From assembly GCF_030973515.1 (NCBI RefSeq), contig NZ_JARGZA010000011.1, forward strand, positions 62,001-126,000: a stretch of DNA of 64,000 nucleotides, read 5' to 3'. Shown here one piece after another: positions 56,635-64,000 of this stretch. The DNA comes from Jannaschia maritima. Lineage in GTDB: Bacteria > Pseudomonadota > Alphaproteobacteria > Rhodobacterales > Rhodobacteraceae. Below the pieces are notes generated by a model. That model was not told the origin of the DNA and did not search any database. It worked only from the letters and a program-made list of their open reading frames with translations. The position numbers and the translations under genes are program-made. Each line of letters starts with the position of its first letter. Positions within the stretch are counted from its first letter, which is position 1.

Positions 56635-57483
56635 CTACGGCAGCTCCACCCCGGCCTGCTTCGCATAGATCTTGGCTATGGCGGCATCGTCCTCGCGGCC
56701 CAAGCCGGCGGCCGATGCCTCGCGGTAGCGGGCGAGTGCGGCTCGGACTAAGGGCAGCTCGATCCCCGAGGCGTCCGCGATGTCGGTGACGATGCCCAGA
56801 TCCTTGGGCCAGATGTCGACCGCGGAATGGGGGGTATAGTCCGCGTCGCGAATGTGCGGGCCGCGGTTCTCCAGCATCCAGGACGTTCCGCCGCAACTGG
56901 GCAGGATCTCCATGAACCGCTCGGGGCTGATGCCCTGCGTGATGCCGAACACCATCGCCTCGGCCATCGTGGCGATGTTGACGCCCGCCATGATCTGATG
57001 CGTGGCCTTCATGGCGCTGCCCAGCCCGGGCGCGTCCCCCATGCGGTGGACGGTCGACGCGCAGGCGTCCAGCACCGGCGCGGCGGCGTCGAAGGCGGCG
57101 GGCGATCCCGACGCCATGATCGCCAGGTCGCCCTGCGCCGCCCGCGCCGCACCGCCGGATATGGGGGCGTCCAGGTAGAGCAGGCCCGCGCCGTCGCACC
57201 GGGCGGCCATGGCGCGTGCGAAGTCGGGAGGAACGGTCGCGCAGGCCACCACGACGGCGCCTGACTTCATCCGCGGCACGATCTCGTCCATCACGTCTTC
57301 CGTCTGCGCGGCGTTCAGCACGCACAGCACGGCGGCATCCATGTCCACGGGCGCCACGTCCATGCCCCCGTCCAGCACGACCCCGCGCAGATCGTGTCCC
57401 GCCACGCGGTGTCCCGCCCGCACCAGGGAGGACGCCATGCCCATCCCCATGGAGCCCAGGCCCCAGAACCCAATGTCAGCCAT
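56635..57483 (-). CDS. 3-Hydroxyisobutyrate dehydrogenase family oxidoreductase (L-threonate dehydrogenase-like)
   Basis: A 282-residue NAD(P)-dependent beta-hydroxyacid dehydrogenase. It has the N-terminal Rossmann motif IGFWGLGSMGMGMASSLVRAG, DAPISGGAARA, the catalytic-lysine segment MKATHQIMAGVNIATMAEAM and YTPHSAVDIWPKDLGIVTD. The last two blocks fit L-threonate dehydrogenase (LtnD) best. No other threonate genes are nearby. Its start overlaps the GST stop by 8 bases. Confidence 0.85.
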   Translation of the reverse strand: MADIGFWGLGSMGMGMASSLVRAGHRVAGHDLRGVVLDGGMDVAPVDMDAAVLCVLNAAQTEDVMDEIVPRMKSGAVVVACATVPPDFARAMAARCDGAGLLYLDAPISGGAARAAQGDLAIMASGSPAAFDAAAPVLDACASTVHRMGDAPGLGSAMKATHQIMAGVNIATMAEAMVFGITQGISPERFMEILPSCGGTSWMLENRGPHIRDADYTPHSAVDIWPKDLGIVTDIADASGIELPLVRAALARYREASAAGLGREDDAAIAKIYAKQAGVELP

Positions 57484-58060
57484 GGTCCATCGCCCTTCCG
57501 AAACTGGGACGCGCGCGCATCCGCTTCATGTGATCCAGGACGCGGCCGTCCAGGTCCATCTTCAGCCCCCGCGCCCAGCCGGCGCAATGGGCCAGCAGGA
57601 TGTCGGGCACCGTGGGCCGCGGCCCCGCGACCCAGTCCCCATCGAATAGGCCCGCCAGATCCCCTGAATGGCGCGCCACCTGCGCCGTTACCGATGCCCG
57701 CATCCCGTCCAGGCGCTCCCCCTCGGGCAGGACGAATCCGTGCTTCGCCATCTCCCACAACGGCGCGTCCAACAGTTCCAGCACCGCCTGGGTCATCGCG
57801 TCCTGCCGGGCGCGTTCCATCGTCCCCGCGGGATGGGTGAACCGCCCCTCGCGGTCGGCGAGCCAGGTCATGATCGCGACCGAATCGAACAGGACGCCGT
57901 CCGGGGTGGTCAGCGCGGGGATCTTGCCCAGGGGCGACACGGCGAACGCCTCCGGGCTGCGCGGATCGACGGGGTCGAAGCGATAGGGGAGGTCCAGCTC
58001 CTCCAACAGCCACAGGACGCGCAGGGCTCGGCTCCGGACCTGTCCGTGCAGTACCAGCAT
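57476..58060 (-). CDS. Glutathione S-transferase family protein
   Basis: A 194-residue protein with a thioredoxin-like N-terminal domain (LVLHGQVRSRALRVLWLLEEL, SPLGKIPALTTPDGVLFDSVAIMTWL) and an all-helical C-terminal domain (TVPDILLAHCAGWARGL, then MKRMRARPSFGRAM). It probably conjugates or transfers glutathione; the substrate is unknown. It begins 16 bases after holA on the same strand and overlaps the dehydrogenase downstream. Confidence 0.9.
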   Translation of the reverse strand: MLVLHGQVRSRALRVLWLLEELDLPYRFDPVDPRSPEAFAVSPLGKIPALTTPDGVLFDSVAIMTWLADREGRFTHPAGTMERARQDAMTQAVLELLDAPLWEMAKHGFVLPEGERLDGMRASVTAQVARHSGDLAGLFDGDWVAGPRPTVPDILLAHCAGWARGLKMDLDGRVLDHMKRMRARPSFGRAMDHG

Positions 58061-58076
58061 GGTCCCCCCTTCCCCG

Positions 58077-59063
58077 TCAGTCGCGGGCGCCGGCCATTCG
58101 GGCCAGGCGGATCAGCGCGCGTTCCATCACCGCCATCTGCGGTGCCGCGGAACCCGAGCGCAAGGTCAGGTCTGTGTCCATCAGCAGTTTAAGGGCGGCA
58201 TCCAGCCGCGCGTTCCCCCAGGAGCGGGCCTGCCGCTGCATCGCGTCGCGGTTCGGCCCCCAGGCCTGGCCGGTCCCGCAGGCGAGACCGTGCAGGATCT
58301 GGAAGTGGCGCGTCGTCAGGATCGCCAGCGTGACGGGGTTCGTGCCCTGCGCCGCTAGGCGCCGCAGGATGGCACCGATGGCGCCGGACTGCCCGTCGGC
58401 GGCGGCCAGAACGACGTCGTCGATGTAGGCCTCCGTATCCAGCGGCGCGACGGCGGCCACGGCATCCGCATCGCAGGCTCCGTCGCCCACATAGGTCGCC
58501 AGCTTCGCCACCAGCTGCCGGAACGCGCCCGGATCCAGCGACAGCGCCAGCGCGTCGATATGCCGGCGCGCGTCGCTGGTGGGGTCCAGCCCTTCGGCGG
58601 CCATGGCCGCGTCCACGTCCCCGCGGGACGGCGGGTCGTCGTAGAAGGCTAGGCACACCGCCTGCTTGTGCGCTTCGAAGGCCTTTCGCAGCTTAGACGT
58701 CTTCTTCAGCGCGCCCGCGGTCACGACCAACGCGGCGTCGCCGGATCGCCAGCCGTCCAGGGCCGCCAGCACGGGCTTGGACTGGTTCTCGGCCACGCCG
58801 TCCACGTGGACGACGCGAGGGCCGGGGAAGAACCCGACCTCCTTCAGGGCATCCAGGGGGGCCGCGGGATCGTCGCGCAGGGTCGCCGCCTCCATCCGGG
58901 TCAGGCGCATCTCGGACTCGGCCTCCGGCCCGGCCAGGGCGCGGATCAGATCCTGCCGCTTCAGCGCCACACGCATCGCGTCCCCCCCATAGAGCAGCGC
59001 GCCCGGATGACCCTGCGGCGGCTTGCGCAGGAACGCATCGGCCTGCGCGCCGCGCAGGATCAC
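58077..59063 (-). CDS. holA: DNA polymerase III subunit delta
   Basis: A 328-residue clamp-loader subunit that opens the sliding clamp. Visible are ALLYGGDAMRVALKRQDLIRAL near the start, VVHVDGVAENQ, KLRKAFEAHKQAVCLAFYDD and the C-terminal LDAALKLLMDTDLTLRSG. The start is GTG 59063, overlapping the lptE stop (GTGA). The order leuS-lptE-holA is commonly conserved, which supports the call. Confidence 0.92.
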   Translation of the reverse strand: MILRGAQADAFLRKPPQGHPGALLYGGDAMRVALKRQDLIRALAGPEAESEMRLTRMEAATLRDDPAAPLDALKEVGFFPGPRVVHVDGVAENQSKPVLAALDGWRSGDAALVVTAGALKKTSKLRKAFEAHKQAVCLAFYDDPPSRGDVDAAMAAEGLDPTSDARRHIDALALSLDPGAFRQLVAKLATYVGDGACDADAVAAVAPLDTEAYIDDVVLAAADGQSGAIGAILRRLAAQGTNPVTLAILTTRHFQILHGLACGTGQAWGPNRDAMQRQARSWGNARLDAALKLLMDTDLTLRSGSAAPQMAVMERALIRLARMAGARD

Positions 59064-59542
59064 GTCGCCGGGTCCCCGGCGAGGAGGCGGGCGATCACGC
59101 GGTCCGCCAGGATCACCATCAGGCGGCGTTCGGCATCGCGTTCGGATTCCAGCGTCGAGATCGGGCTGCCACTGGCGGAATAGCCCGTGAACGCGGTCTC
59201 GCGCCCCGTCTGGACGGCCGCGCCGTCGCGCGACAGCGTCCAGTCGAGCACCCCTTCCAGGTTGAAGCGGGTCACCGCGTTGGACCCGTCGATCGCCAGC
59301 CCGACCTCGTCCGTCACCAACGTGTAGGTCAGGTCGTAGGTCGGCACGTCCACGCGGCCCAACCGGTCCTCCAACCGCGCGACGAAGGCGAACTCGACGT
59401 CGGTCATCGGTTCGGCGACCGTGATGGTGCCGCGAAAGGCGCCACCCGTCCCGCCGGGCCCGTAGGCGGGCGCGAAGCCGCAGCCGCCCGCCGCCAGCAG
59501 GAGGGCGGCGGTCAGGACACGAACGGGATCAGACCACGACAT
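59060..59542 (-). CDS. lptE: LPS-assembly lipoprotein LptE
   Basis: A 160-residue lipoprotein with a signal peptide and a lipobox-type AAGGCG (Cys at about 21), then [21 protein letters not shown]-like [20 protein letters not shown] and [14 protein letters not shown]. LptE plugs the LptD outer-membrane channel during lipopolysaccharide export. It overlaps leuS by 14 bases and holA by 4. Confidence 0.88.
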   Translation of the reverse strand: MSWSDPVRVLTAALLLAAGGCGFAPAYGPGGTGGAFRGTITVAEPMTDVEFAFVARLEDRLGRVDVPTYDLTYTLVTDEVGLAIDGSNAVTRFNLEGVLDWTLSRDGAAVQTGRETAFTGYSASGSPISTLESERDAERRLMVILADRVIARLLAGDPAT

Positions 59543-62162
59543 TGACGATCCGGCCCGGCACGACGATCAGCTTCCGGGGCGCGCCCCCGTCTAGGGCGCG
59601 CAGCACGGCGGCATCTCGCAGGACCTGTGCCTCCACCACGGCGCGGTCGGCGTCCGCCGCGACCGTGACCTCGGACCTGCGCTTGCCGTTGATCTGGATG
59701 GGCAGCGTGACCGTGTCGTCCACCAGCAGCGTGGGATCGGCCTTCGGCCAGGGCGCGCGCATCACGAATCCCTCGCCGCCCAGGCGATGCCAGATCTCCT
59801 CCGCCAGGTGGGGGGTCATGGGGGCCATCAACTGGGCCAGCACGCGCATGGCGTGGCGCCGCGCGTCGGCGCCGGCATCGGACTTGTTGATGGCGTTCGT
59901 GAATTCGTAGAGCTTGGCCACCGCCTTGTTGAACCCGAACCCGTCCAGCCCTTCGGTCACCTCGGCGACCGCTCGGGCGGTGGCGCGGTCCAGCGCGACG
60001 TCGTGATCGTTCGCGGGCCGGTCGGCCCGCGCCACGTCCGCGGCGATGCGCCAAACGCGGGCCAGGTGGCGATGCGCCCCTTCGGCCCCTGCGGCGGTCC
60101 ACTCGACGTCGCGCTCGGGCGGGCTGTCGGACAGCACGAACCAACGCGCCGTGTCGGCCCCGTACTGGGCGACGATGGCCTGGGGATCGACGACGTTGTT
60201 CTTCGACTTGGACATCTTGGCCGACGGGACCACGGTGACGGGTCGCCCGTCGTCCTTCAGAACGTGGACGCCGTCCCGGACCTCCACCTCCGCGGGATAG
60301 TGGAACTGATCGCGGCCGTCCCGGTCCCGCACGGTCTTGTAGATCGCGTGCGTGACCATTCCCTGCGTGAACAGCGCGTCGAACGGCTCGCGCGCCGCGG
60401 CGGGCAGATGACCGGTGCGGTGCATCGCACGGGCGAAGAACCGGGAATAGAGCAGGTGCAGGATCGCGTGCTCGACGCCCCCGATGTACTGGTCGACGTT
60501 CATCCAGTACGCGGCGTCGTCCGTCACCGTGGGGCTGTCCGCGCGAGGCGCGGTGAAGCGGGCGAAGTACCATGACGAATCCACGAACGTGTCCATCGTG
60601 TCCGTTTCCCGCCGGGCCGCGGCGCCGCATTTCGGACAGGGCACGTCGCGCCAGGTCGGATGGCGGTCCAGGGGGTTGCCAGGCGTGTCGAACTCCACGT
60701 CGTCGGGCAGGCGGACGGGCAGGTTCTCCTTGCGCTCGGGCACCACGCCGCAGGCGTCGCAGTGGACGACGGGGATGGGGCAACCCCAGTACCGCTGCCG
60801 CGACAGGCCCCAGTCGCGCAGGCGGTACTGCACCTTCCCCCGTCCCAACCCCCGTGCCTCGGCCCAATCGATCGTGGCCTCGATCCCCTCGTTCCCCGTG
60901 GCGCGCGTGACGCCCGCGGGGTTGTCGATATAGTCCACTATCTCGGTCTTCGGGGGCACGAAGGCCTCCGCGCCGACGCGCGCGTCGCTGTCCACCGCCA
61001 CGAAGGTGTCGATCACGGGCAGGTCGTACTTGCGCGCGAAGTCCAGGTCGCGCTGGTCGTGGGCGGGGCAGCCGAAGATGGCGCCGGTGCCGTACTCCAA
61101 CAGCACGAAGTTCGCGACCCACACGGGCAGCGTGCCGCCAAGGGGGTTGGCGACCGTCAGGCCGGTGTCGTATCCGCGCTTCTCCGCCGTTTCCAACGCG
61201 GCCTCCGTCGTGCCGCCGCGGCGGACGTCGGCGGCGAAGGCCGCCAGGTCCAGGTCGTCGCCCGCCAGCGCGCGGGCCAGCGGATGCTCAGGCGCCACCG
61301 CGACGAAGGACGCGCCGCGCAGCGTGTCGGGGCGGGTGGTATAGACCTCGATCCCGTCGACCCCCTCGGGCCAGGACGCGTGCGCCCCCTTGCCGAACGC
61401 CGCGCCGAACGCGCCCGCCGCCGTGACCCCGTCCGCCTTGGGAAACGTCATCTGCAATCCGCGCGACCGGCCGATCCAATTGGCCTGCATCAACCGGACC
61501 TTGTCGGGCCAGTGGTCCAGGCCGTCCAGCGCGTCCAGCAGCTCGCCCGCCATCTCGGAGATGGCGAAGAACCACTGCACCAACTCGCGGCGCTCCACCG
61601 GGGCGCCCGACCGCCAGCCCTTGCCGTCGATGACCTGCTCGTTGGCCAGCACGGTCATGTCGATCGGATCCCAGTTCACCGTCGCCGACTTGCGATAGGC
61701 CAGCCCCGCTTCCAGCATGTCCAGGAACAGCGCCTGCTGCTGACCGTAATATTCCGGATCGCAGGTCGCGAACTCGCGCGACCAGTCGAAGGACAGGCCC
61801 AGCGACCGGAACTGCGCGCGCATCCGGTCGATATTGCCGTAGGTCCAGTCCTTGGGATGGCCGCCGCTGGCCATGGCCGCGTTCTCGGCGGGCAGGCCGA
61901 ACGCGTCCCAGCCGATCGGGTGCAGCACGTTGAAGCCGCAGCTCGCCTTGTAGCGCGCGACCACGTCCCCCATCGAATAGTTGCGGACATGTCCGATATG
62001 CAGGTTCCCCGACGGATAGGGGAACATCTCCAGCACGTAGTACTTGTCGCGACCGTCGCGGCATGCGCGGAACAGGTCGGCGTCCGCCCAGGCGGACTGC
62101 CATCGCGGCTCGATGGCGGCGGGGTCGTAGGAGGTGTCGGCGTGGGCGTCGGCGTCTTGCAT
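59529..62162 (-). CDS. leuS: Leucyl-tRNA synthetase
   Basis: An 877-residue class I synthetase: HIGH in [17 protein letters not shown], the CP1 editing domain ([21 protein letters not shown]), a zinc-binding CDACG and CPKCG pair, and KMSKS in [14 protein letters not shown]. It charges tRNA-Leu with leucine and edits mischarged products. It is 53 bases after the DUF3576 gene and overlaps lptE, giving a DUF3576-leuS-lptE-holA series. Confidence 0.98.
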   Translation of the reverse strand: MQDADAHADTSYDPAAIEPRWQSAWADADLFRACRDGRDKYYVLEMFPYPSGNLHIGHVRNYSMGDVVARYKASCGFNVLHPIGWDAFGLPAENAAMASGGHPKDWTYGNIDRMRAQFRSLGLSFDWSREFATCDPEYYGQQQALFLDMLEAGLAYRKSATVNWDPIDMTVLANEQVIDGKGWRSGAPVERRELVQWFFAISEMAGELLDALDGLDHWPDKVRLMQANWIGRSRGLQMTFPKADGVTAAGAFGAAFGKGAHASWPEGVDGIEVYTTRPDTLRGASFVAVAPEHPLARALAGDDLDLAAFAADVRRGGTTEAALETAEKRGYDTGLTVANPLGGTLPVWVANFVLLEYGTGAIFGCPAHDQRDLDFARKYDLPVIDTFVAVDSDARVGAEAFVPPKTEIVDYIDNPAGVTRATGNEGIEATIDWAEARGLGRGKVQYRLRDWGLSRQRYWGCPIPVVHCDACGVVPERKENLPVRLPDDVEFDTPGNPLDRHPTWRDVPCPKCGAAARRETDTMDTFVDSSWYFARFTAPRADSPTVTDDAAYWMNVDQYIGGVEHAILHLLYSRFFARAMHRTGHLPAAAREPFDALFTQGMVTHAIYKTVRDRDGRDQFHYPAEVEVRDGVHVLKDDGRPVTVVPSAKMSKSKNNVVDPQAIVAQYGADTARWFVLSDSPPERDVEWTAAGAEGAHRHLARVWRIAADVARADRPANDHDVALDRATARAVAEVTEGLDGFGFNKAVAKLYEFTNAINKSDAGADARRHAMRVLAQLMAPMTPHLAEEIWHRLGGEGFVMRAPWPKADPTLLVDDTVTLPIQINGKRRSEVTVAADADRAVVEAQVLRDAAVLRALDGGAPRKLIVVPGRIVNVVV

Positions 62163-62215
62163 CGGGCGGCTCCGGGGGGCGCCCGGGGCGGGGCCCGCGC
62201 GGCGCGACTGTGGTG

Positions 62216-62719
62216 TTACAGGCGGCTGTCCTGGATGCGGAGCTGCCGCGCGCGGGTCAGGATCGCGTCCTCGATGGCGCGAGACGTCTGGCGGTCGACG
62301 GCGCCGCCGCGGGTGCGCAGCGCCACGTTCAGGCTGCGCGCGTCCAGCGCGGGGTCCTGGACGTAGACGGTGGCCTGGTACGCACGGCCCCCGCCCGGCG
62401 GCGTGCCGTAACCGAACTGGATGATCCCGCTGAACGGGTCCGCGTTGGCGACCGGCATGAAGGACAGCACGTCCAGCGACGCCGCCCAGAGATAGCGGTT
62501 CACCTCCAATGTGGTGTTGGGATCGGCCTCGTTGCGGAACAGGTCCAGGAAGGACGATCGGCGCTCCCCCGCGATCAGGTCCCCACGCGAGATGCGCTCC
62601 CGCTCGATGATCTCGTCGGCAGACCGCTGGGCGCCGCCCGAGCAGGCGGCGACCATGGCCAGGACGAGGGCCGCCGCGCCGGTGCGCGCGATCCGCGCGC
62701 TGCGATACGGTGTGGCCAT
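62216..62719 (-). CDS. DUF3576 family lipoprotein-like protein
   Basis: A 167-residue exported protein. The signal peptide ends with a lipobox-like MVAACSGG (Cys near 25). The mature part holds [33 protein letters not shown] and [33 protein letters not shown], characteristic of DUF3576. The function is unknown; it usually lies next to leuS in alphaproteobacteria. ATG 62719 is the likely start. Confidence 0.85.
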   Translation of the reverse strand: MATPYRSARIARTGAAALVLAMVAACSGGAQRSADEIIERERISRGDLIAGERRSSFLDLFRNEADPNTTLEVNRYLWAASLDVLSFMPVANADPFSGIIQFGYGTPPGGGRAYQATVYVQDPALDARSLNVALRTRGGAVDRQTSRAIEDAILTRARQLRIQDSRL

Positions 62720-62997
62720 GGACGTCCCCTTTCCGGTCGTGGGCCCCCGGCCCGCGGCATCCGCATTACCGCGCGCCCGCCCACGTGCCAAGGGCGTTGA
62801 TCGCCCGGCCCCCGGGCCCGTCCGCGCGGCCTTCGAAATCACTGTGGCACAGATGCACCAAGGACGTCGCATCTTGGTCGGCGTCCGCCCGGCTTCCTTG
62901 CAGGACAGGGCCCGATCCACGAAACGAACGGCACGCCCGACGCATTTCCCGAGGTGGGGATAGTGGGGACGGACAGACTTAACTCTGAGGGAAAATC
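62720..62997. other. Divergent regulatory space upstream of the porin gene
   Basis: 278 bases between the DUF3576 gene and the porin. A GAGGGA ribosome site lies 6-7 bases before the porin ATG. The sequence becomes less GC-rich near the porin. No confident promoter hexamers or coding frame were found. Confidence 0.4.
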
Positions 62998-64000
62998 ATG
63001 AAGAAGATTCTCTTCGCCTCCACCGCTCTGGTGATGACGGCCGGCTTCGCGGCCGCCCAGAACGCCAACGTGGCCATCTCCGGCTCCGCGTCCATGGGTA
63101 TCGTCAACTCCGACCGCGACGGCACCACGACCGACGCCGCCACGGGCGTCACGAACCGCGTTGCCGGCGACGGCGCCGGCGTGTCCGGCGGCACCGGTGG
63201 CGACACCGAGTTCCTGCAGGACGTCGACGTCCGCTTCACCATGACCGGCGAAACGGATGGCGGCCTGGCCTTCGGTGCGACCGTCGACCTCGACGAAGCC
63301 CCTAACCTGGGCAACGAGCGTGACGACATGGGCGTCACGGTGTTCATCTCGGGCGCCTTCGGTACCCTGACGATGGGCGACACCGACGGCGCGCTGGACT
63401 TCGCGCTGACCGAGGTCGGCTTCAGCAACGGCTCGATCAACGAGGACGAGACTTCGCACGCCGGTTGGAACGGCAACAGCGCGCTGGACGGCACGTTCGG
63501 CGGTCAGGTCCTGCGGTACGACTACACGCTCGACGCGTTCAGCTTCGCCATCTCGGCCGAGATCGACGACGATGACGACGACAGCGACGACAGCGACCCC
63601 GTCTTGGGCATCGGCGCCCGCTACGAAGGTTCCTTCGGCGGCGGCACCGTCGGCTTCGGCATCGGCTACCAGGCGAGCGAAGTGGGCGACAACGACCGCG
63701 ACGCGCTGGGCGTCTCGCTGAACGGCAGCTTCGGCGACTTCCAGGCCGGCATCTCCTACCTGGAGGTCGACTTCGACGGTGACGATTCCAGCAGCTACGA
63801 CCACATCGGCGTCGGCATCGGCTACAACGTCGGGGCGATCTCGCTGTCGGCCAACTACGGTGACTACGACTACGACGATGGCGACGACTCCAGCGGTTAC
63901 GGTCTGACGGCCGGCTACGACCTGGGCGGCGGCGCCGTGGTCCGCCTCGGCTACGGCAACAGCGACGTCCGTGGCGACGGCGACGACGAGGAAAGCTACT
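62998..64000 (+). CDS. Porin, 3' end beyond the window
   Basis: The first 334 residues of an outer-membrane porin. A signal peptide (KKILFASTALVMTAGFAAAQ) precedes a Gly/Asp-rich chain of alternating beta strands such as VAISGSASMGIVNS, FGTLTMGDTDGAL and VGFGIGYQASEVGDN, as in the 16-stranded Rhodobacter trimeric porins. Loops are very acidic, including a run EIDDDDDDSDDSDP at about 63559-63600. The gene is open at the window edge. It should form a general diffusion channel for small solutes. Confidence 0.9.
   Translation, partial: MKKILFASTALVMTAGFAAAQNANVAISGSASMGIVNSDRDGTTTDAATGVTNRVAGDGAGVSGGTGGDTEFLQDVDVRFTMTGETDGGLAFGATVDLDEAPNLGNERDDMGVTVFISGAFGTLTMGDTDGALDFALTEVGFSNGSINEDETSHAGWNGNSALDGTFGGQVLRYDYTLDAFSFAISAEIDDDDDDSDDSDPVLGIGARYEGSFGGGTVGFGIGYQASEVGDNDRDALGVSLNGSFGDFQAGISYLEVDFDGDDSSSYDHIGVGIGYNVGAISLSANYGDYDYDDGDDSSGYGLTAGYDLGGGAVVRLGYGNSDVRGDGDDEESY

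Overview
The window is a very GC-rich stretch of chromosome from an alphaproteobacterium, almost certainly order Rhodobacterales (roseobacter/Rhodobacteraceae). The evidence is the linked block ubiE-ubiB / mutM / enoyl-CoA hydratase / rpsT / dnaA / dnaN / recF / gyrB, the DUF3576-leuS-lptE-holA block, IalB, DUF1489 and HspQ proteins, a TRAP transporter, a two-subunit sulfopyruvate decarboxylase and a Rhodobacter-type porin. Coding density is very high: no gap between genes exceeds 300 bases (the longest is 7565-7863) and no tRNA, rRNA, CRISPR array or insertion sequence was seen.

Layout. 1-7564: housekeeping genes (end of serB, rlmN, an IalB-like secreted protein, an asparaginase, a soluble hybrid histidine kinase, hspQ, an AEC transporter, a transglycosylase-like lipoprotein). 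7864-10360: a small flagellar group (FlgJ-like rod-binding protein, divergent from fliK-flgD). 10379-14530: ubiE-ubiB divergent from mutM and an enoyl-CoA hydratase. 14564-37449: about 23 kb that separates the enoyl-CoA hydratase from rpsT, which I expect to be neighbours in relatives. It holds an orphan YejA-like binding protein, a surface-glycan cluster (16594-30131: two GT4 and four GT2 glycosyltransferases, a flippase, a UDP-xylose synthase-like enzyme, a GMC and a UDP-galactopyranose-mutase-like oxidoreductase, and an unrecognised membrane protein), a LacI-controlled operon coupling a flavin monooxygenase to a sugar-type ABC importer, and a DsbA-like protein. 37665-44811: rpsT, a rhodanese, dnaA-dnaN-recF and gyrB. 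44901-50820: a TRAP transporter operon ending in an IclR regulator, divergent from a second GMC dehydrogenase. 50948-53667: a compact toxin cassette. 53747-62719: comDE, DUF1489, a BaiN-type flavoprotein, a 3-hydroxyisobutyrate-dehydrogenase-type enzyme, a GST, and holA-lptE-leuS-DUF3576. 62998 to the end: a porin running off the window.

The most interesting region is 50948-53667. Four tightly packed, same-strand genes read: a small helper-like protein, a polymorphic toxin ending in a WHH (HNH/EndoVII-fold) nuclease motif, a SUKH (SMI1/KNR4-type) immunity protein, and an ATP-grasp protein resembling the D123 family that overlaps the immunity gene by ATGA. The toxin and immunity genes are intact. 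Both outer genes are interrupted by a single in-frame stop (TAA at 51146-51148 and TAG at 53173-53175) with recognisable protein continuing in the same frame. This suggests a decaying effector cassette whose toxin-immunity core is still maintained.
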